Of a stretch of DNA of 64,000 nucleotides, positions 38,801-53,800 are shown one piece after another. The first letter of the stretch is position 1. Every line of letters begins with the position of its first letter. A model generated the notes under the pieces. The model did not search any database. It had not been told where the DNA came from and was given only the letters and a program-made list of their open reading frames with translations. Both the position numbers and the translations under genes were made by a program. The stretch comes from Fasciolopsis buskii (Eukaryota; Platyhelminthes; Trematoda; Plagiorchiida; Fasciolidae). The DNA is taken from the NCBI GenBank assembly GCA_008360955.1, contig LUCM01004876.1:310198-374197 (forward strand), in the 5' to 3' direction.

Positions 38801-41800
38801 ATTCTTCCAACCCCTAATTGGCTCGAAGAACAGCGCACAACGAGGCAGTCGTTCTGTGGGCATGCGGAAAACATGCGGAAATTTTAAAGCGTACAGAGTT
38901 AATTAAGTTGAACTGTGATATACCCGTGTGTGAATGTTCGATTTTCAAGGCACCATGCAATTGCTTTATCATTGATGAGAACCATCAGTGGATGAGGCAC
39001 ATTCCATGTGGAACTTCACCCTGAAGAATGGTTGCATCACGAATTATATGTTCATAATCTAAACAGTGGATAACCGGCAGATTCTTGCGTTTTTTACAGT
39101 AAGGATAAACGAAGCGGGTTAATATAACCTAATGCGACACAACATGGACCTCCAGTAACATACGCCAATCAGATATAAGGAATATGTATTTCTATATTTC
39201 CCAATACCTTTGCTCGAATGGTTCCATTAATTGGATTTGGATGATTTTCGCGTTGTTGTTGTTGTTCTCGTTGTCGGTTCAGCTGCGTTTTGATTGGACT
39301 GGCCGGAGAAGAACGTAGTTGCATACCTGGTGTTTGTTTTTCGTCCGCCTCGGTGCTTTCCTCGTTTGGTCGAACTCGAACAAGACCACCAGGGCATTGA
39401 AGTGCTGTGAGCATGGCCGTTTTGATCAGGGTTTCACAGGCCTTTTTGTTTGCGTTCTGTTTGCCGCGTATTCGTCTGGTGGCTAAATCCAAACTCTCCG
39501 TGATTGAGGAATGAGCCGACGTGGCACGGTGAAAGGTGACACTCGGAGTTCGTGGAGACGAATCAACGTCGCCAGTAACTTCCGTGATTTCCAGAACTTC
39601 TGACACTGTGGAAAACAAAGTTCAACGGAGTCGTTTCGTACTGAAACAACCAAATCACGTGATCTATGCTCACAGAGTCTGAAGTCATCTAATTGGAAAT
39701 TGTTTTTTATTACAAGGATTTAACCGAATGAGTAAGACCAATGGTTAGTCTGCTTCTTTTAAAACCGGTCAATGTACCCCAAACGTGGAATGATAGGAAA
39801 CTAAATAAGGCTTTGACTTATCAGGTGTGGAAATAATCCGGTCAATACTGGGTTGTTTCTGCCGTTTTAGAGGCCGGTTGTTATGAGAGTGGCACATCTG
39901 TCTTTGACCCTACAAACAGTCAAACACATGAGACAACCACTGAAAGCCACTACTTAACTCCATAGCAGAATTTCCGGAATGGTTTCGTGCTTATAAGTGA
40001 CAAGCTTTGATGAACACTGAGAGATTCGACTAAAGGCAACTGTGACGCTGCCCTAACTTGCGTTCTTTTAAATTACATATTCTTTTGTTATTAAGGATGC
40101 AGTCTGTATTTCATCATTTTCAAACCTGGGAAAGTAGAGCTAGCGAGGTATTGTTTTTCATAATTAGGATAACTCTCATCTTTATCACTCACCCACACAG
40201 CAATGCCCAATCTCCTCGGTCTAATTCCAGCTCTGATGTCATAATTTTCCACTTTACCAAACTGTCGATCTCGTAAGTTCGCACGTGATCGTCCGGTATA
40301 GTTGCTATCCCGTTTTGAAGAGTTTGGACAAAGTAATAGCCTAAATTGCATCATAGACTACGCTTACATACTGTTGCTTTGATTTCGTTCCTATTTATTC
40401 CTGTTTTGTGCTAGTTACAAACGTAAAAGGGATTGGCAGTAAGCTGACAAAACTCGCATGTTTTGTAAACGTAGGTTTTTTCTTCGCAAAAGAATGTCTC
40501 GTTTTTTCTCGATGAATTTGGTGCTTCTTGATAAATCGATCATTCCGGAAATGCAGGAATTTCTACTTGTAACCATTGTTAGTATACAGGACAGACTTCA
40601 GCCTCCAGTAGTGTTTCCAAATGATCATTACAATTTGGCAATGCCAATCACTAAATAAAAAATCTCATGGGCTAAGAATTCAGACAAGATCACTATTGAG
40701 ATTCATCTACGTATCTCTCATTTGCATTAGTATCAGTGAGCTTTCTAGATACAAGTCGCTGTGTAGCTATTCCCTGTCCCCGTGTTTCACTCCGTGATTT
40801 CTATACATTGTGGATGACGCTTTCGTTGGCAATGTCTGGGTTTAATAGAGTTATATTTAATATCAATTTGTTTGCTTTCGGAGTAAGGGTAGTAACAAAC
40901 TTCGGCGCAGATGTCTCCGTTGCGATCTGTTAAACTGGTAAACGGTTCGTACGAATAGTCACGTGGCCCTAAATCGGATGTAAAACACCCGGTCTCGCCG
41001 TGTTAGATGTATAGAATTCTTAAAAATCAAAATCTTTACTAAATCTTGTGGCTATGGAATTCATTCTTTCATCTATTTCGTAAAAGCACTGAGATATCGA
41101 AATATGTCACATGTGGATTCTACACACCACTAAATTTCAACATCTTGGGCCGGATGAGAACGATATGCACAAAGTCGGCATTTGCAGCTGGTTAAGAGAA
41201 CATATCTATGAAAACGTAACTCTCTACTCGTCAACATGAACACAAGAACGGAACAATAAATGAATAAGAGAACTCAGATGATCCTTACACTGACAAGCTT
41301 AATTTCCAAGAAAAATATAACTAGTGAGCCATAATCTACGGGTAATGCAGTTTGACTAAACGAACCACTTTTTCGGTTTTGTATACGGCAACTTTTATAC
41401 AGGTACCAACCTCCTCATCCTGACGTTTATTTCTGACTTGCTCGTTCTAAAACTTTGGGTGGTGATCCAATGACCAAAAGCGTCTATCGTCTTTTCTGAT
41501 GGACGCGTTGATCTGCTGTCACCCGGGTAAATACAACGCCCTACCTAATACCACCGTGTGGATGATTTCCCGGATGACTGCCAAAAGCGTTACGGTTGGG
41601 GCCTCTTCTTCTGTTTAGTAAATTGAACCTCTGTTTAACATGATCATCTCACCACGAAACTCTTGTTGTTCGTGCAACAGAAACATCACGTCCCGGTACA
41701 GGATCGGTCTCAGATCTAGTGCGATTGACATAGTAAAGGCAACACCGTTGCATCACATGGCTGAATCCAGCAAGAATCACATTGAAATGAAATAAGATAA

Positions 41801-44800
41801 TGTGGAATTAGGACACTATGGAAACGACTGCCGGCGGTGACCAAGCGGATAAAGTCAAGGCGTTTGGACGAGAAAGTCGTGGGTTCGAATCCTCCCACCG
41901 CCGATCAACTTCCCCTCTTGGCAGCCCTTTGTTGGCCGCGGCTCCCTTCCTGAAAAGTAATGTGCGCTGTTATTTCATTAATAAAGTAAGTAAGAAGATA
42001 AAAGAATAAAAGAAGAGACAGTGGAACTTATGGAATGCCTGATATGACAGCCGACTTCATTGACAGCTGATTACCAGTTGGTTTGTTTGTTTGGATCAGG
42101 CCTTTCCCGATTTTATATCAGATTACCGGCCAGTCATCATTGAAATCTTCAGTCATGTCAGGTCATGTCATCCATGTTCTAACTGAATCATTTGTGGTGC
42201 CGTTTTCTGTAATTAAACTTGCAGTCTCGTAATTCCGTCTTAGATATTTTCATTTCAGTGTGCTATTTTGCGAACATAATCTTTAAAAACAAAAAATTCT
42301 AGCTAATAAAGCCTAGTTGTGTGCTTCAGTCAGAGGTAAACAGACCAGCCTGTTTTTCTTTCATGGAACCTCCGTAGCTCTACAGTGTTTCAGAACATTG
42401 GCATTTCATCCACTTTACCATTAACAAAATTCAATAAATTCGTAAAGTTACAGCATATAGATATTCTGTTGCGAAAGGAAAGAAGAAAACTTTCCCGAGA
42501 AGTAAACAATGAAAAGCAGTTTTTTCCTGACCAGAAGAAGAAGGGTAAAAATTAACCATTGCGTTTTCCCTTAGTGTGAAATCAACAAACGGGTGGACAT
42601 TAAGACTTTCCGCGAATGAGTCTCCATAACAGCGACTTCAGTAGTTTGTCTTCTAATGTTATTCCCTCGATTTTGCGTTGTCCTTCATTTGAACCGCAGG
42701 TACAGCAGTTACTGTGTGTTTATTCACGGTAAGCGCGGAGAAATCTCATCCGGTGGCGGAAGTAAGGACATTCTTACAGACAATCCCCACCGCTGATGTG
42801 GACTCGATTGATGGCAAAATGTTTTCGAGGTGAATGCCAGGCACATCGATCGAAACTTGATGAAAACGTTTCACATGAGCTATGATCATCGACAATTTTC
42901 AAAGACAATAAAAAATGAAGATACGTTTGAAGAATGTTATGGCCGTGCACACAGATTATCACATTGGATAGCTTGTAGTTTAGTAGGTCAAAAACCAACT
43001 TGTCACGAGGAAGGAAAAATTATTTAAGCCACCAGCATTGTAAATGCACGCTACAAATTTTTAGCTTACCATTTTCGGAAAGCTGTCTTTGTGAAACCCT
43101 GGTACTGTCCGACTCCGGGTTGATTTCTTGTGTTTTCAAATCATTTAGGATGGTCCAGCTTTGGTTTAATGCCGGATTGGATTTACGAAACTCACCAGTC
43201 ATCTGAAACGATCGGGAGACAGGGAGTCAGTGAGGTCTAAACGTGGAGATTTGTGTACGAGATCGAAAGGGTATTACGTCTTGTGCTTCAGTAGGCTTAA
43301 AATGTGAACCATTCACTATATTCAAGTGACTTACTGGAAATAACTTCATCTTCTGGAGCATAAATAAGGCTTATAGAAAGTTTTTATAAGTCCTCGTTTA
43401 ACTGGTAAAACTATGGGAACCATGCAAAAGTTCGTTCAAACCAACAACTGACCTGTACTTGATTTCCAGAACCTGTAAGTAGTATGGATGTTATTCCTAG
43501 CTGGATTTTTGGGATAAAACAAGCATTGTACACAGTTACGAACTCGGTTTGATCTGTCTGCCCGTCGGACCATACATCTGTCTTTCTTACTACACTACCG
43601 TCCGTTCCAGCTAGCTCTAGCAAGAACAGCCTAGTCAGACATAAACAGAACATTATTTACCGGTTAAAATCAAGCTGTAAATGCATATTTGCCATGAGAA
43701 ACACTTGTTGGTCAAGTATTGGGCCGGTTAGTGTTTTTTCCTTCTGAACTGTCGTCAGACCAGTCAAAGATATTCCGCATTCAGTGAGTTTTCCGTTGAC
43801 CCGGGTACTGGAATTCGCGACTCGATATATCCTACCCAGCGTTTGCTTTCAATGACTTTACAACTCATACACATGCCAGATGAGTATGTTAAAGACAACC
43901 TATTCGAAAGATTTCTGTAGGATGGAAAATGGATCATTGTGAAACATCCTAGTGGGAATTTACGAACAACGACTTCAGTGCAACTTAAACGGTTCAGTAC
44001 TGAAATCAATAAATTGCACTATCGGAATTCGAAAAGGGTGTTCGGGTTATACTGGCCAAACAGTTCATTTAATGCTTCTACCAGGCTACTTTACGCGTAT
44101 TCTGTTGCTTTTGGATGCATTGTACTCAACAGAAAAGACCAACCTCAGACTATGGGGCTGAATATAGTGATTGCAAATAAATAGTGTCATTTACACAAGC
44201 ATTCCATGCCTGGAATTCACACTTGAATGCGTGCTGGCGCGAGGACAGCAAAAGATGTATAGGAGCACGATTCACGCCTTCGTGTCACGAGCTGAAGTGC
44301 TGGATCACGGCAAATGTCTTTGGACTCTAACGAATTGTCAGGTTAAACGAGATAGCATTCACCGTTGCTGCTGTCATCGTCCCAGTAACAGCTTGATTCC
44401 CTGTCGAACTAGCATTCGGTAAATTTCATCACACGAACAGAAAACCTGCTCTAGAGTGTTCAGTGTTGGAGAAGAGTTCCAGTAGCTAAATCAGAAGTGG
44501 GAAGGCAAAGGTGTACGTCCTTTCGGGGTGATTGAGTGACCGCTCTTGGGACTGCGTTTTTGGTTTGGGGAATTGGAAAGCTTGGTTCATTCTATTAGTT
44601 CTAGTGTTATGTGATGTCTGCATAAAGACTTACATAATCCTCTTTTCCATCGTTGTTGCTGGCATGGTCACCTGCGTCATCCATACCATCATAAGCTCTA
44701 GTCATTGGGCTTGTCTCGGTTGGTGTAGTTTTTGCTTGACCATGTTCTTTCCTGGGACTTCTAGTATTCACCGGTTCACTTATAACTGTTCCATCGCCAA

Positions 44801-47800
44801 TTGGATGGAGCTGTTGCTCGGTCTCATCCAGGGTTACTTCACACGAGGCCAAAGGAGCTAGTCGGCAGTTGAAATTCATGGCAATCCGATCACTACTCGC
44901 TTCACTCTCAGTGGCCGATCTGGGTCGTTCCTTCCGAACCTGTGATTTGCCCGTCTGTGACGCGACCGAGGTTTACATGGGATGAACAACATATGAAATG
45001 ACAACTATTTCTCAAAAAAAATTGTCCTACGGAAGGAATTTAGTAGTTATCTTGAAGGGAACAACCAATAAACCTTAAATGGTACTGGGATATTTTTCGG
45101 AAAACCTAATTCGCTTATTATGTGTAGATACGAGACGAATAAATGACCCTGTTTTCAGTTTGTGAAAACCAATATTTGAACAACGATAGGAGTCTTGAAT
45201 GGCTTTTTCTTCGGAGATTGAAAGTGATCGGTCTTCGCGTGGAATGTTAATTACCACGGTGGGGTGTGCCCACACAACGGGTTCACGTTGGTGTGCATAC
45301 CATGTGACAGTTAATTGATATGGTTCATAAAGGCAACCTTCACTGATGTGAACTTTACAGCTAAGTTACAGGAGAGCAGACTGCGGGAATATCGACAAAC
45401 GAAATGACTAACAAAAAAGGTACAACTTGAGCATTCATGAAGTAATATGCGTAACATGCGTCTCTTCACTTTATGCTCTCCACGATGATAATGCAAAGAT
45501 CCAAACTAGTGGCCCTTACTAGAATCCATTTATTGATATTGCTGATTTGGGTTTTAATAAGAGACCTTTAGAGCCATCCATTAAATTGGTTTGATACCTT
45601 AATCAATGAGCTCGTTTATTACCGGCGCCCATCACTGAGTTAAATGATAGTCAGCATGGTCAAATCCTGTTTCGAACCTAACCACTGACAGAGGAATGCA
45701 ACTGGCATCCACAACATCCAGCCGATTCCGAAAAAGCCTATCGCATAACCTGTGATCAACATCTATGCACAGCTAATTTTCGCACAGTGACCTCAACAAC
45801 AATATCACAATATTAATCCGGCCATCAGCCCAAAATTGTGGTTGGCTATGGCAGGAATCTCTACGTTTTAACTGGGCTTTTCACGCCCGGTATTCGGCAA
45901 TCTGGTGCATATTCCCTTTTCACACATTTAGAAAACAAGCGTAGCGGTAATCCGCAATGTACATTCAGGGTCATCTGTGACAACACAAAAACGGCAACAC
46001 CAGCGATAACGGCGGCAAAGACTGCAACAACAACGGCAACAAAAACAACAAACAGCAACAGCAGCAGCAGCAGCAGCAACAACTACAACAGTTCCAAGAT
46101 GAAGAATAATGATTATGCAAGTGCGCTAGCCATTTGCAATGCAACTGGCTGACCTTTGCAAGCGACACAAGGTTTTTAATTTTCTATCTCTACCGTGTAA
46201 ACTACAGCAAAGATTCTAGTTGCACTGCGAAAATCAGTAGTTTTGACTTATCTGTCTAAATGTTGTTTAAGAAGTAAACTGTTAAACACCAATGGATATC
46301 ATCCAATCTCCAAAAATAGCAATTAGATTGTCACAGTGATAGCTCTAATTAGGTTACCTTTTTTACCTGTGGTAAGATTGGCAGTTCCAGTGGCGGATCT
46401 TCCCGCATACCCAACAGACCACTGAACACCGGTGAGCGTGGAATTAACGGTGGCAGTGGGGGTGGTGAGGATAATGGTGTTGGCGACTGAGATGGAAATG
46501 CCACCGCGTCAGTTGTAAGGGGCATAGACTGACCGGCTAACGTTGTGCTGGCAGGGGTCAGTGAATGCGACCGCTCCGTCGAGTCCGGTTCATTTGTGTG
46601 AATTGGGAATGGTGTACTGCTAACAGAGTGTCTGGTGCTCGCTTCCTTATCCAATTCACGCTTGAAGGTGATTTCGGAAAGGAACATACGGGACGCATCA
46701 CCGACCGAACTGGGAGTGAGAAGACCTGGTGATGTCAAACTGTTTGGGGTAGCCGATGTGGAAAGTGGTCGGGTGGTTTGTAACTTCTCCGGTCGGCGTT
46801 TGATCAACTGGTCTTGATCACCTGACGGTGATTGTGAGGATGACACATTCGGACCCGGGTCATTTTCGGGCGCGATAACCGAGGAGGTAGTTGCAGTTGT
46901 GGTTACTGTTATTGTTGATGTCACTGCTGCTGGTGTTGTTGAGACAATGACGGATCGATCAAGCACATCTATTATTTGGTCTGGTGAATTGTAAACTTCT
47001 TCGCTTTCAGACAAAATTTCCTCGTTTCTGGACTGACCTTCTTCAACTCGCGTCAGTTGTTCTTCCAATACAGGTAGCCGGATAAAACCGACAGAATCGG
47101 AAAGTCGGCCAAATCCTTGGTCTCTGACAAGCACCTGATCGATGTGGCTGGTAAGTGAAGGAAATGGAGAAGGTTTAATTTAGATAATGAAATAATGAAA
47201 CTAAATATCGCTTTTGTCGTTTATTCGAATGGTTCAATCGCATGCAAAACGAACCAGTTGGATAACTCTTTTTAATGGCAAATGTTTGCAGACACGTATG
47301 GGTGATAGACAAGGAAACCCAGAGAGCCCTTTTCGTTATGACATAAACGAAACAATGAGTGTTCTATTCTCATAAGCTTTAATGTAAATATACTAAATTG
47401 GCATTCAGCGGACACTTATCAGTGTTTTTATTGACTGGTTTTCCTTTATTTTCTTGCTGCACTAGCCGCACGACGATTCTGCTCCGTCTTGTGATTAATC
47501 GCCAGTTGACCAATCGTGCTGTTCCCACTCGGCAACTAACATACATTCTAATTCGCAAAGTCAGTGTCTGATTCCAAGCTCCGTTGTTGTTCTGATTTAC
47601 AAGCAGTCATTTTTAACAAAATGCTATTGACATTCTTCTAAGGAAAACGTTATAACGAAGACTCACATGAAGTATTTGTGAGCATTTATATGTTGGAATA
47701 TTTGTGTCAAATAAATCGATGCACGATGTAATAACCGTTGAACTTCGGGATCGCTTATTGTCAGCCCCTATGACACGCATCCACCAAGCCCTAAAAGGGG

Positions 47801-50800
47801 TACTAGACCTTGAGCTCACAATCACCAAACTGGGAAAGATCAGTAAATGTCCGACAGAGATTGGATAACCCAAAAAGTTACTGAGTGATAAAGGAAAATG
47901 AGGGTCACGATTAGGTTCCGCTGTCAGTGATTTCCATACTTCCGTTACTGATAGAAGTGATACGTGTCAGTTTGAAGAACTTATCAGCTGCAAGAATCAA
48001 CGATTCATAAGGTTTATCCAATGACGATTGGAATCGGTGGACATGGTATTTAAGCAATGCGTCTCTGGTCCTCCAAATTATACTGGGCAATGAAAGGACT
48101 TTAGACGCAGTATAATTAACCGTCCAATAGTTTTTAGTGTTTTAATTAGGTTGATATACGGGAAGTTTGCTTACCCTCCTTACAAATACGTCTGTCCTAG
48201 CTGTTCTGGTAATTTTGAACTGGATCAGTTGAATCGTGTTCCTTGGTTGGTAATTCTAGCTTTGGCAACTGGCCGGAACCGACAATCATTTGATGGTCAT
48301 GTATAAGTCCCGGTTGCAGGGTTTCACAGCCTCTCATGAGCCACCTGAACATCTCGCCACTACTTCTGCTTGCAAGAGGTCAGAAAGCAGTGGTTACGAA
48401 CTATCAAACAACAGGAAGAATATAACTTGAGATCTTTCAACCCTTGTTGTACCTTAAGTCTTCTGAACTAGAACGACTATTTATGGTCAAATGCTCAATT
48501 TGAAAGGGACCCGACAACGATTCCTTTACTGTGCATCACCTATGCTATGTTATCCTATCAAACATTCTTCAGTGTTTGGTTTCCCAGCTAACCAAATCTG
48601 GGGAAATGACGGAGAAGTTAGTCGCATAGTTTGTTCCTTGGTATGGCTGTGGTGATTCACTTTTCACCTTGTTTACTAGTGGGATGGAACAACAATTAAA
48701 CTAACCCCAATCGAATGGATAAATGAAAATCTACCTTACTCCGTTTTTCTCCGCGATCGACTGGCAGCATGTCATGCAATGGTAGATACTAAAAGTTTCT
48801 AATTTCCTTTCGGTGGATTTCTTTGAGTATTCGTCTCCTGGCATCGTCCGTAAATCAACCCATCAGCTTACTGATTGTTTCCTTCGTTATTCACATTGTT
48901 CCTGTTGAACCTGATCTTTTACTCTTATTTAATCTTGTCTCTAGGAGGCAAGTTAATTCCTACCGTCAGCAGAGTTTTGATGTCGGTTAGACAGACCGAA
49001 GCCCGATTTTTTCTCCTAATATCAGCCAACACCTCAGTGCTAATCGATAATGCTAATTCACGTTTTACTTGAATACCAAGACGAAGAAGCTGTTCTGGTC
49101 ACGTTGAGTAGGGCACAAATTTTGTGTGAACAGTCCCGTCCTAGACCGTTCTAAAGTATGACTGAAACACTGACTGCTAGAACCAAAGGGAGAATGTAAC
49201 CTGATGAATACCATAGCATTAGCGTCCCAGTGCTTAGCTGATAGGAGGCTGATGACACACTGGCCAACATTTGAGTTGCCGTCCGCAACCTCCTTAAGGT
49301 CAGGCATTTATAATAAAAATTAACATTGATAAATGTTGATGCTTGATAATCTCTAACGCGCGTGCCATGCTTCTGATTTTATATAACCTACAGCGAACGC
49401 GATAGATGGAGTGCCGAATTTTCGACACATCTCTCGAATTGTTCTGTCGTGTGTCGCTAAGACCGGTATATGTATACCCTGGCTTTGACTTGTTAATTGG
49501 CAGTCGATTTTGTCGTCAGTTCACTGCATTCTTTTCCGGACAGTTTCAGGGTGAATGAGAAAGTCGAGCAGGCACAAGAACTTTCCGCTTTTAGGCTAAA
49601 ACTAATCGTTTACATCTGCTTTCTGTGACCAACAGTCGGTGATCCATTAGCCCACCGGCTAATTCGACTCACCTTTATCGACGGACTTTCTCAGGTTTTC
49701 TTTTTTTCGTTCAGTTTCTCATGTGACAATCAGTGCGATGCAGTCGCAGTTTTGTGATAGATGTGACTGGTCTACTTCCACTATCCTTATGCGTTCAGCT
49801 TTGATGCATTCTCTAATTATTTGCACCAAGTTTTTTTTAAAATGATTTATTTGCCAGTTGTTCTTTTCTTTTGTTTAGCTTTCCTGTGGACCGTGCTGCT
49901 GGGCTGAAGCCAAATCAGAACCACATTGATGACAGGTTAATCGTTGCAAAAGATCAACTGATCTAGTGTTTCAGAGAATTCGTCTTCGGTACTGATATTC
50001 GGCTGCCGTCCACCTGCGTTTGACTTGAATTCACAGCCAAATGCAAAAGTGGGTTGGAAAACAATCCAAGGAGCGTGATTTTGTTTCCTGAACCGTCTTT
50101 GGGCACCAGACGCAAAATCTGTTTGGACTAAGATGAACAAAATTATAGTGGGAGAATTGGCAAACCTGTAGCCTTAACACTACTGTTTATTTAATGCAAG
50201 CCTTCATTAAATAGGACAAGTCTGTACTCACGGCTACGCTGCCCATCGCTTGCGCTTACTTATCTCGGTCGAATCACGTGACTCGAAAGATAGTGCGGGA
50301 GGGAGGCGGTGAAGGTGAAAATTGAACTGCACCGATGAAAAGGTAAATTTGCCCAGTAATGGAGCACGTTACCATCTAGAGTAAACTCTGATTAGTTTTA
50401 TTCGGCAACTGTCCTAGAAAGCAATCTAAGGGTTTGTTTCGCGATTGTTAAAAATAAAAACTGCCTGTTCTGTTCACTGCATAAGTTGCTTTAACTGGCG
50501 AACTGGTATTTGCATGCGATGCGTACCACGTGACGGTTATTGTGCTCGTCATGGTGGAAGCGAGCGTACACGTGCTGGGCGGCTGACACAGCTGATTGTT
50601 CACTTGGCTTATGGATTTTCCAACGTTTTTCCTTCAGGCAACCATCATTCACAATGGATTCAGGTATGTCGTTTACGAAATAGGAAAAAATAATTAGAAT
50701 CGATGACATTAGTGGGTAATTTTGTGGAGATAGTAATGGGTTTTGGGCGCAATTGAGTTGGACCTTGGAGAAAATTATGGATACTACAGCGGACAAACTT

Positions 50801-53800
50801 TAGTAATTGGCTGGGTGTAAGGCCTTATTTTGAGTATAAAGGATTTAAAATTATCAGGGTTTGTACTGGGACGTTTATGAGTCACATTGTTTCACTAGTT
50901 GCACCTGAGCCGACGAGTAATCCCATGGATCGATACCTGAGTTCGATGTATTCTCTCACTCGACGGCTTTTCACTGCTGTTGCATATCACGTGCCTGAAT
51001 CGGGCATTGGGGTGTGCTGCGAATAAGTTGAATATTTTTCAATGTGATAATTGGTTAGTTGGTCCCAGCTTCATTAATTGGGCCAGTCCTTGTTTACTTG
51101 CCCATTCCATCGTGTTCCATCCCCTTAATTGTTGAGACTGAGATTAGTCTACTTTGGTAGCAATAACGTGCGCAACTTTTTTAAATTAATGTTTGCTTCA
51201 TCCGGGGTCTCAGCTTTTGTGTGTAATTTTAAGTTTCATGCATCCTGGTAGAAGGAAAACAGAAACGAAATACGTTTCTGTATTGCAGGAGCATTCCAAC
51301 TGTCGGCCTATCCACGGAAAGTAATACATTTTCTTTGGTTAGACTTATGGGATTCATTGAATTATACCGGCAATCCTTTGTACTGTTACTAGATCGGTTT
51401 AGTATCACGAGCAAAGTTTGACGTCAGAACTCTTGCCACAATAACCCGTGTATGTATCCACCGTCCTCAGAGTAGCCTTGGCCTCCAGCTTTTGCTTGCC
51501 CAGGGCAGGATAAATTCAGGTCATGGAGGATCACGTGAACGGTTGAGCAAGCGAGATGATCCAGGGTTTGAAATCACACTATTAACATCGCTCGCTTTTG
51601 TCCCTGCCATAGGGTTTGTGTTTGTTTGAGAACTAGGTCAACAGAGGTCCCGGATACCTATTCGATTCTCCCGTTGAGTATACACAAACCCATAGTTGTT
51701 TACATTTTTGTTTTCATGTATGCACAAGTACAACATACTGGAACACATGGGAACGAAGGTAGTCATCGGGTAAAAGATCACATCGGCTCAGTTAACTGCA
51801 AAAGGAATACCGGTATGCCTGGATTAAGGAGTTGCCCACCTATTCACTGAAAAATAAGACAATAAAAGTCGGTACTTCCGAACGATGTTTTTGAGTACAT
51901 CTTCAGTAGCATTTCACTATTTATTGTTATTCCTTTAAATCTTTCTAGGTTGTCAAGCCGTCCCACGCCGGAATAAAACAGGTATTCAGAATAACACCGG
52001 ACAATTTCGACTTCATTAATTCACACAGTAATGCCAGAAAAAGGAAGAAATAGTTTTGTCGGTCATTTATAAAAGATATAAACGAACAGAAAAATCAATG
52101 ACTGTGCATTTCGACTGTGAAACAACAGAGTACCTTATGCGAGTAAGGTGTTTTATCTGATGTCCAGTGCAGTTATCGATCAAAACGGAATAATTTTTAG
52201 ACCATTTCAGAGCCTCTACGGTGCGACCACAAAATGAAGAAGGATTTATTGGCTGAAATGATTAAGTACATAGGTTGATGACTTGAGGATACTTGGGATA
52301 TACCTTATATTCGAATCTACTGTTTCAGATAAAAAGAAATGTTTTATCAGGTTTGCATGCATTACGTTGCATCACATTACAAAAGACAGGCCCAATTTTC
52401 CGGTTAGAATCAGACAGAAACGCACTCTATAGAACACTTTATAAATACTGCGGCAGTTTAAACTGCTCGCGTTTCTGGAACCAAATGACCTGCACTTTTG
52501 AACGTTTGATAAATAACCCACCGATGCCGGACAGTTCGCTTCCACATGAAGTGTTTTTTTCTCTTGGTTATTCACTGAATGCCTGAATCGGTGATATTAA
52601 AAGAAACTTACGCTTCATGGATGCAATTGGTTAGATACGAAATAGCTCCAGCACGTAATCGCATTCAGATCGGCCTTGCTGTTCCGTTTTTTTCAGTCCG
52701 TATTTCATGAACTCGTGTAACCACACCACAATATATTGCACGCCTTATCCACTTTTGCTTGATAATGCTTGAGAAAGAAACGAATTCAGATAAGCAGTGC
52801 CTCTTTTTGTCATTCGCTTGAATGCAGGGAACTGGGTACACAGTTAAAGGGAGAATTGGTGGGTTATTTTGTTTTCTTTGCTATTGGTCAATACCATTTT
52901 CCATTACTATATGGGTAAAACGAATATGAATGCTGCTGTCCTTGAATTTCACGTAAATGGGACCTTTTGAAAAGGTCGACAGGAGTCGATCAGTCAAAAT
53001 TAAGTGCTTGCAACTATGGTAGTAAAGAAACATTGACCATTTTAGTTGGAGATTGGGACACCGGTTGTTTCATTTATGTTGGGAACCTTCAACAAATTCA
53101 TAAACTTCAGAATCAATTCCTTAAGATGATCGGGTCTGTCATTTGGTCCACAGTTGTTAGACATTGGGTCCCCGTCCCAGTCCGGAAGCGATAAATATAT
53201 GTTCTTGATAATTGCTAACAAACACTTACATCCTGACAAGGTTTCATAGTAACATGGTGATGAGCGTTGATGCCACACGATGAATAATTTCGTGCACTAT
53301 CAAATCTCCTGGATAGTCGGCATGTTTGCGGCACACTATGGCTACGAATGTCTCATCCGATCCTATCTCACGTGTTCTTTGTTTTGAGAACCGAACCCTG
53401 GGGTGGCTGCTGGTGACACTTGTAGTCTGTCGGAAAACGCGTGTGATTTCCACTAAAGTACTTCCGGTTCTGATCTCAGATACCGGTGCTGGTGAAAGCA
53501 ATTACATCAAAAATGAAAATCCGAGATCGGCCGTTAGAGTACGAACGTTGAATCTATACGAGCTGGGAACGGAATAACGTATGTTGACCCCGATACTCCA
53601 CCGATGTGCCTGGCCTCTAGAGCAGAGAGTGAGAGCGAGATTTTAGTGTCCAGACTGAACTAAACAGTCCATGACTTAGCGGCTTGTTACGAAATCCTAA
53701 TAACTGATGGAACAGGACTAGTTGAAATTGTCTAGGTGATGATTGAGGGAGTGTTGGGAACAGCTGATCAAGTGCTGCGATGAATCAAACAATTATCTGA

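Noticed and set aside
45838..46152. 104-codon plus-strand frame with poly-Ser/Asn/Thr
   Set aside because: Low-complexity translation of a CAG/CAA tract inside RasGRF intron 2.
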